Origin: Echinicola rosea
GTDB lineage: Bacteria; Bacteroidota; Bacteroidia; Cytophagales; Cyclobacteriaceae
Length of the DNA stretch: 64,000 nt
NCBI RefSeq assembly: GCF_005281475.1
Contig: NZ_CP040106.1
Location: 5,322,001-5,386,000, forward strand
Direction of reading: 5' to 3'
Made by a program: the position numbers and the translations under genes. Positions 56,214-64,000 of this stretch are shown piece after piece (within the stretch, counting starts at the first letter, position 1; each line of letters begins with the position of its first letter). The notes beneath the pieces are model-generated. The model ran no database searches and was not told where the DNA came from. It saw only the letters and a program-made list of their open reading frames with translations.

Positions 56214-57989
56214 CTACCAACCTGCATTCTGCTGTAAAGTACTGAATTTCAACATCTCGCTATAAGGAACAGGGCCGTAGATCATATAATCCTGATACAC
56301 ACGGTTTTCCACATCGATTACGGAATAATCATCCTCATTTTGGATCCGCATTCCCTGGGCCGTTTCGGTCAGGTTTGCTCCCCATCTTCTCAAGTCCCAA
56401 AAACGGAACCCTTCAAAGCTTAGCTCCAATCGCCGTTCATTTCTGATCAATTGGCGCATGGCATCCTGATCACCTTTGATGGATTCCAAGTAGGGATCAC
56501 CACTGTCCAATCCTATTCCCGCACGTTGACGAATGGCCTTGATCACATCATAGGCGGAGAAGGAAAAGCCTCCACTGGCCATGGGTCCCCAAGCCTCATT
56601 GGCCGCTTCTGCATAGATCAAAAAGAACTCGGTATAGCGCATTCGTGGCTGCAAGTGTCGCTGCCCCGTGGTGGCCACTGGGTCGAGGTTTACATCCTGA
56701 CGTAGGAGTTTGCGCATATAATACCCCGTACGCGTGGACGTTTCCACCTTGTTCAGCCCATCATTGGTGTCCGAATCCAAGGCGGTATTGATATTGACTC
56801 CCGTCGGGCCGGCAGTACTTCCATTGAGCAGAATGAACTGGGCCAATCGTGGATCCCTGTCTGCATAAGGTGCCGCAGGCGAATATCCAGCGGCAGGATC
56901 GGTAATGGGATAGCCATTGGCCATGGGAAAGGCATCCACCAAATTCTGTGTGGGATTTACCAAGCCTTCGCCATACAATGTAGGCGGATAATTCTGTGTT
57001 TCCAGGTTATTGGAAGGGCCACCGATAGAACCCCTCCAGAGGATTTCCGGAGGATTAATTCCTGCTCCCAGCCCATCGATTATTGACCTGTTATTGTACC
57101 AGGTCACACCATTGGGATCCAAACCGCTTATGCCTCCGATATCGTTGAGCAATTCACCTGCATAGGTGGCGGCATCGGCCCATTTGGCTTGGTCATTGTC
57201 CAGGTTAAAAGAAGGACTGGCGGCCAGCAAGGCGGCCTGCGCACGGATGGCCCGCGCGATCCTTCCGGAAACCAATTGCTTAGCATCATCCCCAAACACC
57301 CTATTATAATCATTTACACCTGTTCCGCCTTCCTGGTATTTGGAAGGGATCATCGAGGCATCGCCGATATTGTAATAATCCATGGGAAGTAGGTCAATGG
57401 CGATATTAAGGTCTGAGTATAGTTGCGCCATACAGTCATCGAAAGTGGCTCTGGGCATATTAAAATCGGAATCCACCGATTGGGGCTCCAAAAATATGGG
57501 AACGCCCAAAAGCTCTCCTCCGGCCATTCCTCCATGTGCCTGCAACAGGTAATACATAAAGAGTGCCCTCAATGCGTAGGTTTCGCCCGTCAATCGGTCC
57601 AAAAACATTTGATTTACTTGTGGATTGGAGGCATACTCGGTATTCCCCACTTCGGTCAGCATTTCATTAAGGTATTGGATGGAGGAATTGGCGGCATTCC
57701 ACCTGTCCACCGGATTAAAATTCGACGCCCATTGTCCTGTGGCCATGTTCAGGTAGGCATTGTCCAGGTCATTGCTGACCGCATCATCCGTGGCCATTTC
57801 GCTAAAATTGTAGCCATTGGTAGGAATCCTTAAATAAGCATTCAATAATAAGCCTTGTACCATTCCTGGTCTTTCCCGGATCATATCCTTACTTTGGATG
57901 TTTTCTATTGCAGGATCAATCAGGTCACTACAACTGGTGGTCAACACCAAGGCCATAATGGCGAGTTTTATGTTCATCTTTATCTTCAT
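56214..57989 (-). CDS. SusD-family outer-membrane glycan-binding lipoprotein (XusD position)
   Basis: A 591-aa RagB/SusD protein with lipobox TTSC (Cys20). TPR-like helices and typical SusD features are seen: YALRALFMYYLLQAHGG, the C-terminal segment FFLIYAEAANEAWG, IRQRAGIG, and RNERRLELSFEGFRFWDLRRWG. It forms the lid of the SusC transporter encoded 18 nt upstream. It is the second SusD of the xylan system and should bind xylan oligosaccharides. Confidence 0.94.
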   Translation of the reverse strand: MKIKMNIKLAIMALVLTTSCSDLIDPAIENIQSKDMIRERPGMVQGLLLNAYLRIPTNGYNFSEMATDDAVSNDLDNAYLNMATGQWASNFNPVDRWNAANSSIQYLNEMLTEVGNTEYASNPQVNQMFLDRLTGETYALRALFMYYLLQAHGGMAGGELLGVPIFLEPQSVDSDFNMPRATFDDCMAQLYSDLNIAIDLLPMDYYNIGDASMIPSKYQEGGTGVNDYNRVFGDDAKQLVSGRIARAIRAQAALLAASPSFNLDNDQAKWADAATYAGELLNDIGGISGLDPNGVTWYNNRSIIDGLGAGINPPEILWRGSIGGPSNNLETQNYPPTLYGEGLVNPTQNLVDAFPMANGYPITDPAAGYSPAAPYADRDPRLAQFILLNGSTAGPTGVNINTALDSDTNDGLNKVETSTRTGYYMRKLLRQDVNLDPVATTGQRHLQPRMRYTEFFLIYAEAANEAWGPMASGGFSFSAYDVIKAIRQRAGIGLDSGDPYLESIKGDQDAMRQLIRNERRLELSFEGFRFWDLRRWGANLTETAQGMRIQNEDDYSVIDVENRVYQDYMIYGPVPYSEMLKFSTLQQNAGW

Positions 57990-58007
57990 GGTTCTTTTTG
58001 GGTCTGG

Positions 58008-61000
58008 TTAAAACTTCGCTTTGATACCAACATTATAAAACCTGGTCTGAGGGGCACTGCCAATATTCATCTCGAGAATTTCCCTGTTGGGTGAAATGGT
58101 CAGTAGGTTGGCGCCATTGGCGTAAATGTCCAGTCCTTTCAGGAACCGCTCACCAAACATGTTGCTTGGGAAGGTATAGGAAAGCTGGACCCGAGAAAGG
58201 TCAAACCTGTTGGTGCTGTACATCCAGAAATCCGAATTCCGGAAATTATTGGCTCCATTCAAGGTGGTCAGTCGTGGATAGGTGGCCATGTCCTTGGTGG
58301 ACTCTGTCCATCGTCCCCTGACCACTTCGGAATACTTGTCATCCCCATTTACCCAGAAGTAATTATTGGTTTTCATGGCATATGCACCTGTGCGGGCAGT
58401 ACCCAGCGCAAAGAAGGTAAAGTTTTTATAGCTGGCAGTGATGTTTACCCCCATGGTCAGGGGAGCTCCGGACCAACCGCCTCGGCCGAGATAAACCTCG
58501 TCCTGGGCATTGATGACCCCATCTCCGTTTTGGTCTTTGTATTTGATGTCCCCGGGCATGACTTCTCCGAATGCCTGCTGGGGACTGTTTTCGATGTCAT
58601 CAATCCCGGAGAAAAAGCCCAAGCTCTCCAAGCCCCAAAGTCCATCCAACGGTTTTCCGACACGGCTTTGGTAATCAAACTCGAAATTTTCCGATCTCCT
58701 GCTGGCCTTGGTGGTATAATAGATACCCGAGAATCCCAGGCTCCAATCGACCTGCCCGATCCGTTTGTTCAGGTTCAGCTGGAAGTCAGCTCCTGTGCGC
58801 TGGTCGTTGTTGTAATTGATATAGGGGATCCAAGAGGATATCGGCCACCCTGTGTTGAAATAATTTGGATAAATATTATTGTTCTGGACAAACAAACCGG
58901 TCATTTTACTGGTAAAAAAGGAACCGTTCAGCGTAATCAACTTATCAAATAGCGAAGCGTCCAGCTCCACACTGATCTCTTCCCGCTTTGGCATGGCCAA
59001 TTCCAGGTTTTCGCCTCTCCTAACGTCAGTAGCAGTATTGCTAAGGCCGTCCTTCCATTCGTACCAAGAACCCTCATCGGTATAGATCCCCTCATACAAG
59101 TAATACTCCTCAATATCCAAGTCGGTATGAAGAATCCCGCCAGAAATAGACAACCTAAGATTGTCCACTACACTGGATGAAGCCAAGAAATCCTCTTCAC
59201 TGAGCCGCCAGCCAAGGGAAACCGTAGGAGAAAAGGCATTCCGATTGCCCGGTGCCAACTTGGCACTGCGTACCATGGCACCGCTAAAGTCCAAGTAGTA
59301 TTTCCCCTTATAGTTATAACTTCCATAAAGTCCTAGATTTGCGTTACTTGCCTTATGGTAAATTGCGGATTCAGCTGTTTGGAACCCATTGGCAATGAGC
59401 ATCGCAGAAATGTTATGCCAATTGTCGATGACTTTTTGATAGTTCAATTGGCCTGAAAAGGAAAGTGTCTGCCTGAACCAGCTGTTATCGATATTTTGGG
59501 TTTTGGAACTGGCATCCTGCCCGTACTTGGTAAGGCTGGCGATTTCATCCATCCCGTTGAAATTTGTCCAACTGGGTTGGTACACCGCGTAATCATTGTT
59601 AAAAGACAGGTTATAGGAAGTGGCATAATCCAGTCCGAACAGGGAGTTAAAACTCAAGCCTTCCAATACATTGCTCAAATCCGCATCCACTCCGGCATTG
59701 AATTGAAACTGTCTGCTGGTATACTTGGACGAACCTCCGGCATAGCTGCCCGCGATGGGATTGGTCTGGTCCAGCTGCGTACCGCCTAGCAAGTATTTAC
59801 CATCGATCAGGTGCTGGCTGTTTTGCACATAGTTTTGCGAAGTCTCATCATCTGGCGAAAGCATATCCACTGGGATCAGCGGAGCGAAACGGTATGGCCT
59901 CAAGGTGGTGGAACCGCCCCAATAATCCGCATTGATGCCCTTACCATTATAAAAGATCGCCGCGGCATCCACTTTTGCGGAAATGTAGTCGTTCAGGTTG
60001 ATGTCCACATTTCCACGTACATTTAACCGTTCGTTGCCATTTTCAGCAGCCTGCCCAAAATCCAGCACGGAACCCTCTGTCCAAAAACCCAGGTTGGTAT
60101 AGTACCTTGCCTTTTCATTGCCGCCTGAAATCTCCATGGTGGCATCGTAGCGGGTATAGGCTTTTTGTAGGTAATCGTCTGAATAATAATCCACATTGGG
60201 ATAGCGGTAGGGATTTCTTCCTGAAGAATAATTATAGATATCCTCTTCGGTATATAAGGGACTCAGGCCGTCATTCGACCGGGCTTCGTTGTATAAGGCC
60301 ATGTATTCTCCAGATCCCAGGTATTTTGGATAGCTTTTGGGCATATTTACCCCGGCATTGGTCCGCACATCTATGGTTTGGGTATTGGCCACTCCCCTTT
60401 TGGTGGTCACCAGCAGTACCCCTTTGGCACCACGGCTTCCGTAAAGTGCAATAGCATTGACGCCTTTCAGAAAAGTCATCTGGGCGATTTCGGTGGGCAT
60501 TACACTGCCAAGGTCACGCGGTACGCCATCCACCAATGTCAGATAGCTGTTGTTTCCCCATAGGTTACCGTTATAGCCTCCCACATAGGCTTCCATGCCG
60601 TCCAAGGGATAGGTAATGTAATTTTCATTCAGAACATTGGGCATGTTCACGTATGAAATACCCCCCATAAGGTCACGCTTATCTTTGGTCTGAAACGCGA
60701 CCAACACTTCCTCCCCCTCTAAGTATGGAAACATAACGATCTCTTCCAGCTCGGAATGAGCCTGAAGGATCTTGGTTTCATAACCTGGGGCCTCTACGGC
60801 AAGGTAAGCATTGGAAGTTACCTCCAGCTTTACGCTTCCCAGACTATCGGATACCGCTGAATAATCATCCTGGTCACTGGTGATAATGGCACCAGTGATC
60901 GGATCTCCGGAACTGGCCCTCACGATGGGGGCGATATTTATTTTCATTGTACCCTGGGCCATTAGGTGCAGTGGAAGCAACACCAAACAGATACAGCATA

Positions 61001-61028
61001 CAAAACCTGCTTTTATATATTTCATCAT
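58008..61028 (-). CDS. SusC-family TonB-dependent transporter (XusC position)
   Basis: A 1006-aa outer-membrane transporter with signal peptide 1-25. It has an N-terminal carboxypeptidase-like sandwich (about 40-95), plug domain (about 110-215, with LTLVDGVPRD and ALYGSRGAKGVLLVTTKRG), then the beta-barrel ending in the aromatic NVGIKAKF. It imports xylo-oligosaccharides with energy from TonB. The N-terminal extension is slightly atypical: the sandwich segment is short, and the TonB-box region (EEIVMFPYLEGEEVLVAFQTKDK split) lacks the usual motif of SusC. It pairs with the SusD just downstream. Confidence 0.94.
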   Translation of the reverse strand: MMKYIKAGFVCCICLVLLPLHLMAQGTMKINIAPIVRASSGDPITGAIITSDQDDYSAVSDSLGSVKLEVTSNAYLAVEAPGYETKILQAHSELEEIVMFPYLEGEEVLVAFQTKDKRDLMGGISYVNMPNVLNENYITYPLDGMEAYVGGYNGNLWGNNSYLTLVDGVPRDLGSVMPTEIAQMTFLKGVNAIALYGSRGAKGVLLVTTKRGVANTQTIDVRTNAGVNMPKSYPKYLGSGEYMALYNEARSNDGLSPLYTEEDIYNYSSGRNPYRYPNVDYYSDDYLQKAYTRYDATMEISGGNEKARYYTNLGFWTEGSVLDFGQAAENGNERLNVRGNVDINLNDYISAKVDAAAIFYNGKGINADYWGGSTTLRPYRFAPLIPVDMLSPDDETSQNYVQNSQHLIDGKYLLGGTQLDQTNPIAGSYAGGSSKYTSRQFQFNAGVDADLSNVLEGLSFNSLFGLDYATSYNLSFNNDYAVYQPSWTNFNGMDEIASLTKYGQDASSKTQNIDNSWFRQTLSFSGQLNYQKVIDNWHNISAMLIANGFQTAESAIYHKASNANLGLYGSYNYKGKYYLDFSGAMVRSAKLAPGNRNAFSPTVSLGWRLSEEDFLASSSVVDNLRLSISGGILHTDLDIEEYYLYEGIYTDEGSWYEWKDGLSNTATDVRRGENLELAMPKREEISVELDASLFDKLITLNGSFFTSKMTGLFVQNNNIYPNYFNTGWPISSWIPYINYNNDQRTGADFQLNLNKRIGQVDWSLGFSGIYYTTKASRRSENFEFDYQSRVGKPLDGLWGLESLGFFSGIDDIENSPQQAFGEVMPGDIKYKDQNGDGVINAQDEVYLGRGGWSGAPLTMGVNITASYKNFTFFALGTARTGAYAMKTNNYFWVNGDDKYSEVVRGRWTESTKDMATYPRLTTLNGANNFRNSDFWMYSTNRFDLSRVQLSYTFPSNMFGERFLKGLDIYANGANLLTISPNREILEMNIGSAPQTRFYNVGIKAKF

Positions 61029-61068
61029 CTTAATTCATTAGGTTTTACAAGACAAAAAACAGCTTCCC

Positions 61069-62964
61069 TTACCATCCCGGATTCTGTGGGAATTCAGGGT
61101 ATAGGCTCACATCGGATAGTTTAAGCGGCAACCAATAATGCTTGTTGGTAAAAATCCGCTCGATGATGACCTCTTCCCTCATGTTCACTATGCGGTTTTC
61201 GGTTGGATCCTCGGTATTGAAATCCCCTGCCCGGTCAAACTCAAATGAAGTTTTGATGGTATAGGGCTCTTCAATCAACAACATCCACCTGCGCAGGTCA
61301 TTGAACCGGTGCCTTTCGAAAGCCAGCTCCACGGCTCTTTCCCTTCTCAGTTCGGGAAGAAAATCGGCAACCGACCCCAAAAAATTCTCGTGGACACCGA
61401 CCATTCCGGCACGCTCACGAATCACATTTACTGCCTCCACAGGAGTTTTGGCAAAGCTGGAAGAAGTCGCCCCAGTGGAATTATACCCCATTAAAGTGGC
61501 CTCTGCATACATCAGGTAGATGTCGGCTAGGCGCATGTAAGGCACATTGATGTTCAAGGAGTTTCCCCAATCAAACGCCCTGTCGTATTTATTGGCAGTC
61601 AAGGGTGAAAATTTCCTATTGAGGTACCCTGACCTACTTCCTGTTACCACATCCCGGTAGCTTCCTCCATCATAAAGGTTGGCATAGCGGTGTACCTCTT
61701 GATTTGCATCGGGAATGGCGCCTTGGATAACTTTTACCCCATCGTATACTATTACCTTATAAAAGCGTGGATCGCGTCCCTTCCAGGGATAGTTGGGGTC
61801 GTAACCGGATTCTGGATCTGCCTGAGTTACATCATCAGGAAGAGGAAGTCCATTGGCCATGCCAAAATTGTCATGAACATAATTAGCGGTAGGCACAAAA
61901 TTCGTTTGGTCCCCCTCGTTGATCAACTGGGGAATATATTGTTTTGAAACCTGATAATTAGAAGAATTACCGGAATAGTACACTGCTCTGAATATGGCTT
62001 CAGTCCCCCCGGGCATCGCCCAGTTTTGTCCAGTGGTATAAAAGTTATCGTAATATTTATCAAAGGACATCAAGGAATACTGGGTTTCACCACTTTCCAC
62101 CAATTGTAACAATTCTCCAAAAACCTCGGATGCCTTCTTACAATAATCCGCATGATAGCTTTGACTTCCCGTAGATACCGAATTCATCAGCGGACTTCCT
62201 GCCCACAGGTAGTTTTTGCCCAAATAGCCCAAGGCCATGATCTTATTGATCCGAAGCTGGTTCTTGCCCAAGGTCCTCCTTCCGGTGGTGGTATCATCCC
62301 AGTCTATTGGGAGCAGATCAGCTGCCCTTTGCAAATCCTGGGCAACACGGTCAGCACATTCGTGATAACTTAAGCGCGGCAACGCCAGCTGCTCATCGCT
62401 TGGCAGAACATGGTCCACATATGGCAGTCCACCAAAATATTGGATCAACGAAAAATGGAACCAAGCCCTGAAAAACAGCAACTGACCTTCTATCAAGTTT
62501 CGCTCCTCTTCGGTGGCATCTGTCATCAGGGAGAGATTCTCCAATCCCATATTGGCCTTTCTGATCCCATACCAGGCCAGAGGCCATAAGCCTTGATAAT
62601 GATGATCACGGCCAGTATTTACCCCGTTATCATCCAACCAGCCTTCTCCGCCCCCATTTTCATTTTGCCAGCCCCAAAAGTTGCCACGATCCACATCATA
62701 GGCAAAAGTAAAGGTACCAGTAGTAGATTCTATCTCATCTTCCCCCCAGTTCCATGAGCTCACCCAGTTGGACAATGTAAAATTGGGTACACAATGATAA
62801 AGCTCCTCTACATAGCCCTGGAAGTTGGTGAAATTCTGGAAGGCCTGTTCTTCGGAAATAATCGATTCAGGTGCCCGCTCCAGGTAATCCTCACAAGAGG
62901 AGATGGCCAGAAACGCCGCTATCCAAACCGTTCCCTTAAATAGTGATTTTATAGATTTGTTCAT
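61069..62964 (-). CDS. SusD-family outer-membrane glycan-binding lipoprotein (XusB position)
   Basis: A 631-aa SusD protein. The ATG at 62964 is chosen because it begins a normal lipoprotein signal (MNKSIKSLFK..., Cys24 in ISSC) and lies 13 nt past the SusC stop; an ATG at 62991 would overlap that gene. SusD motifs are FFRAWFHFSLIQYFGGLPYVD, LMYAEATLMG, VIRERAG and RRERAVELAFERHRFNDLRRW split across the C-terminal half. The many Trp residues near the N-terminus (NWVSSWNWGEDE) may contribute to glycan stacking. It works with the SusC encoded at the right edge. Confidence 0.93.
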   Translation of the reverse strand: MNKSIKSLFKGTVWIAAFLAISSCEDYLERAPESIISEEQAFQNFTNFQGYVEELYHCVPNFTLSNWVSSWNWGEDEIESTTGTFTFAYDVDRGNFWGWQNENGGGEGWLDDNGVNTGRDHHYQGLWPLAWYGIRKANMGLENLSLMTDATEEERNLIEGQLLFFRAWFHFSLIQYFGGLPYVDHVLPSDEQLALPRLSYHECADRVAQDLQRAADLLPIDWDDTTTGRRTLGKNQLRINKIMALGYLGKNYLWAGSPLMNSVSTGSQSYHADYCKKASEVFGELLQLVESGETQYSLMSFDKYYDNFYTTGQNWAMPGGTEAIFRAVYYSGNSSNYQVSKQYIPQLINEGDQTNFVPTANYVHDNFGMANGLPLPDDVTQADPESGYDPNYPWKGRDPRFYKVIVYDGVKVIQGAIPDANQEVHRYANLYDGGSYRDVVTGSRSGYLNRKFSPLTANKYDRAFDWGNSLNINVPYMRLADIYLMYAEATLMGYNSTGATSSSFAKTPVEAVNVIRERAGMVGVHENFLGSVADFLPELRRERAVELAFERHRFNDLRRWMLLIEEPYTIKTSFEFDRAGDFNTEDPTENRIVNMREEVIIERIFTNKHYWLPLKLSDVSLYPEFPQNPGW

Positions 62965-62977
62965 TGGAATTGCTCGT

Positions 62978-64000
62978 TTAGAATGTAACATTAAGGCCCA
63001 GATTGATTCTTCTTACCGTCGGGTACGCCCCTTGGTAAGAAGGCCCGCCGAAATTGGATTCCCGGTCATCGGGCATATCGGTCCAGAGTAGCAGGTTGTT
63101 TCCGTTCAGATACACCCGCATATTGCTCAGTCCCATGTTCCTTACCCAATCGGACTGGAAGTTATAGGCGATTTCCGCATTCTTTAGCCGCAGGTAGGAT
63201 CCATCGTACAGGTACCTTGGGCCGGAATTATAACTGGAAGGTTGTGAACGCCATCGCGGCATGGGAGAATCTGGATCGGTGTTCTCCTTGGACCAATAGG
63301 TCCCCTCATCATATACCAAATTAAGTCCACCGGCAAGACTGGTCAGGTACACATCCCTGGTTACATTATTCACCCCATAAAATTGTAGATAGAGGCTCAA
63401 ACCTTTATATTCGACCCCCAAATTAGTGCTGTACGTGTTTTGGGGCACGCCGGAATAGCCATAGGGAGCCGAATCAAATGAATCTATGACCCCATCCCCA
63501 TTAAAATCGGCAATATAATAGTTGCCCGGTAACTTGGCCATATCGTTGGTATTGTGCTGGGGACTGGCATAGAGTTCGTCCCAAGTATTGTAATAACCCG
63601 CACTGATATGGCTACGGTACTGGCCGAGCTGATACCCTGCACTTTTTTGATAATCAGGACGAAGCTCAGGGTCGTCACGGTCAATTACCTGGTCGATGGC
63701 ATGGGTCATGGAAAAGTCTCCCCAAAGCCTGATCCCACTGGCGAAGGTATGGTTAAGCCCAACGGTCAACTCATACCCTTCGGTCTCTACCCTCCCTAGG
63801 TTTGCGGCCGGGGCAGTGGCACCATAATAACCCGGGACCGAACGGCCACTGGCCATCAGGATATCCACCCTGTTGTCCCGGAACCAGTCCACGCTGCCAT
63901 TGACCAGTCCATGGAAAAAACCAAATTCCAATCCCGCATTGTATTTATAAACCGTCTCCCAGTGTACATTGGGGTTACCTACAGTAGCTTGTCTGTACCA
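62978..64000 (-). CDS. SusC-family TonB-dependent transporter, C-terminal part (XusA position)
   Basis: The last 340 codons of a SusC protein whose 5' end lies outside the window; the frame stays open to position 64000. The visible part starts WYRQATVGNPNVHWETVYK and continues NAGLEFGFFHG, the usual barrel motif of SusC. It ends in LGLNVTF, an outer-membrane beta-signal with C-terminal Phe. It belongs with the SusD 13 nt downstream and is the first pair of the xylan system. Confidence 0.93.
   Translation of the reverse strand, partial: WYRQATVGNPNVHWETVYKYNAGLEFGFFHGLVNGSVDWFRDNRVDILMASGRSVPGYYGATAPAANLGRVETEGYELTVGLNHTFASGIRLWGDFSMTHAIDQVIDRDDPELRPDYQKSAGYQLGQYRSHISAGYYNTWDELYASPQHNTNDMAKLPGNYYIADFNGDGVIDSFDSAPYGYSGVPQNTYSTNLGVEYKGLSLYLQFYGVNNVTRDVYLTSLAGGLNLVYDEGTYWSKENTDPDSPMPRWRSQPSSYNSGPRYLYDGSYLRLKNAEIAYNFQSDWVRNMGLSNMRVYLNGNNLLLWTDMPDDRESNFGGPSYQGAYPTVRRINLGLNVTF

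Overview
The window comes from a Bacteroidota genome. Marks of this are SusC/SusD outer-membrane pairs, many lipobox signal peptides, few Shine-Dalgarno sites, and promoters of the Bacteroidota type (TAnnTTTG at -7, TTTG or TTG near -33). The mix of GH172, GH43, CE15 and S1 sulfatase genes, with moderate GC, suggests Cytophagales, perhaps Cyclobacteriaceae; that placement is inference. Nearly all genes are on the minus strand. The window reads as two adjoining polysaccharide utilization loci separated by a decayed, AT-rich stretch.

Left block (396-20521, read right to left). A LacI-family regulator is followed by a GH172 (DUF2961) enzyme, a mutarotase-like lipoprotein, L-fucose/D-arabinose isomerase (fucI), a fucose-type permease (fucP), an AraB-type ribulokinase, another GH172, a GH97, an unrecognised lipoprotein, a GH172, an S1 sulfatase and two long GH172 proteins. 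Five GH172 genes with FucI, AraB and FucP fit release and catabolism of D-arabinose: D-arabinose to D-ribulose to D-ribulose-5-phosphate, with no aldolase or 4-epimerase needed. Four copies of the palindrome TTAA(A/T)CG(A/T)TTAA mark a likely LacI regulon. One abuts the -7 box of the lacI gene, one lies inside the promoter of the GH172-fuc operon, one is in that operon's leader, and one at the left edge points to a further member outside the window.

Middle (20522-25270). This holds a fragment of a winged-helix regulator gene, tRNA-3'-end-like sequence, three terminators, and a GH43 and a GH10 gene. Next to them is a plus-strand gene for a 7TM receptor whose cytoplasmic end is an IS1595-transposase-type zinc ribbon plus helix-turn-helix. 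Two TTATCnGATAA palindromes exactly 42 bp apart lie in the divergent promoter region between this receptor and the GH10 gene.

Right block (27236-64000). This is a large (arabino)glucuronoxylan locus. From right to left it has SusC (partial), SusD, SusC, SusD, a surface glycan-binding lipoprotein and a GH10 interrupted by carbohydrate-binding modules, in the same order as the known Bacteroidetes xylan utilization system (xusA-xusB-xusC-xusD-xusE-xyn10C). Next come a peptidyl-prolyl isomerase-like lipoprotein and a small secreted protein of unknown function. A long operon-like run follows: GH10, GH43, GH43-CBM, GH95, CE15, GH43, CE6, a double CE1 esterase, GH97, two GH43-CBM6, GH43, an alpha/beta-hydrolase esterase and a GH3 with PA14. 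Together these would cut the xylan backbone, remove arabinose, acetyl, feruloyl, glucuronoyl and galactose/fucose decorations, and finish xylo-oligosaccharides to xylose.
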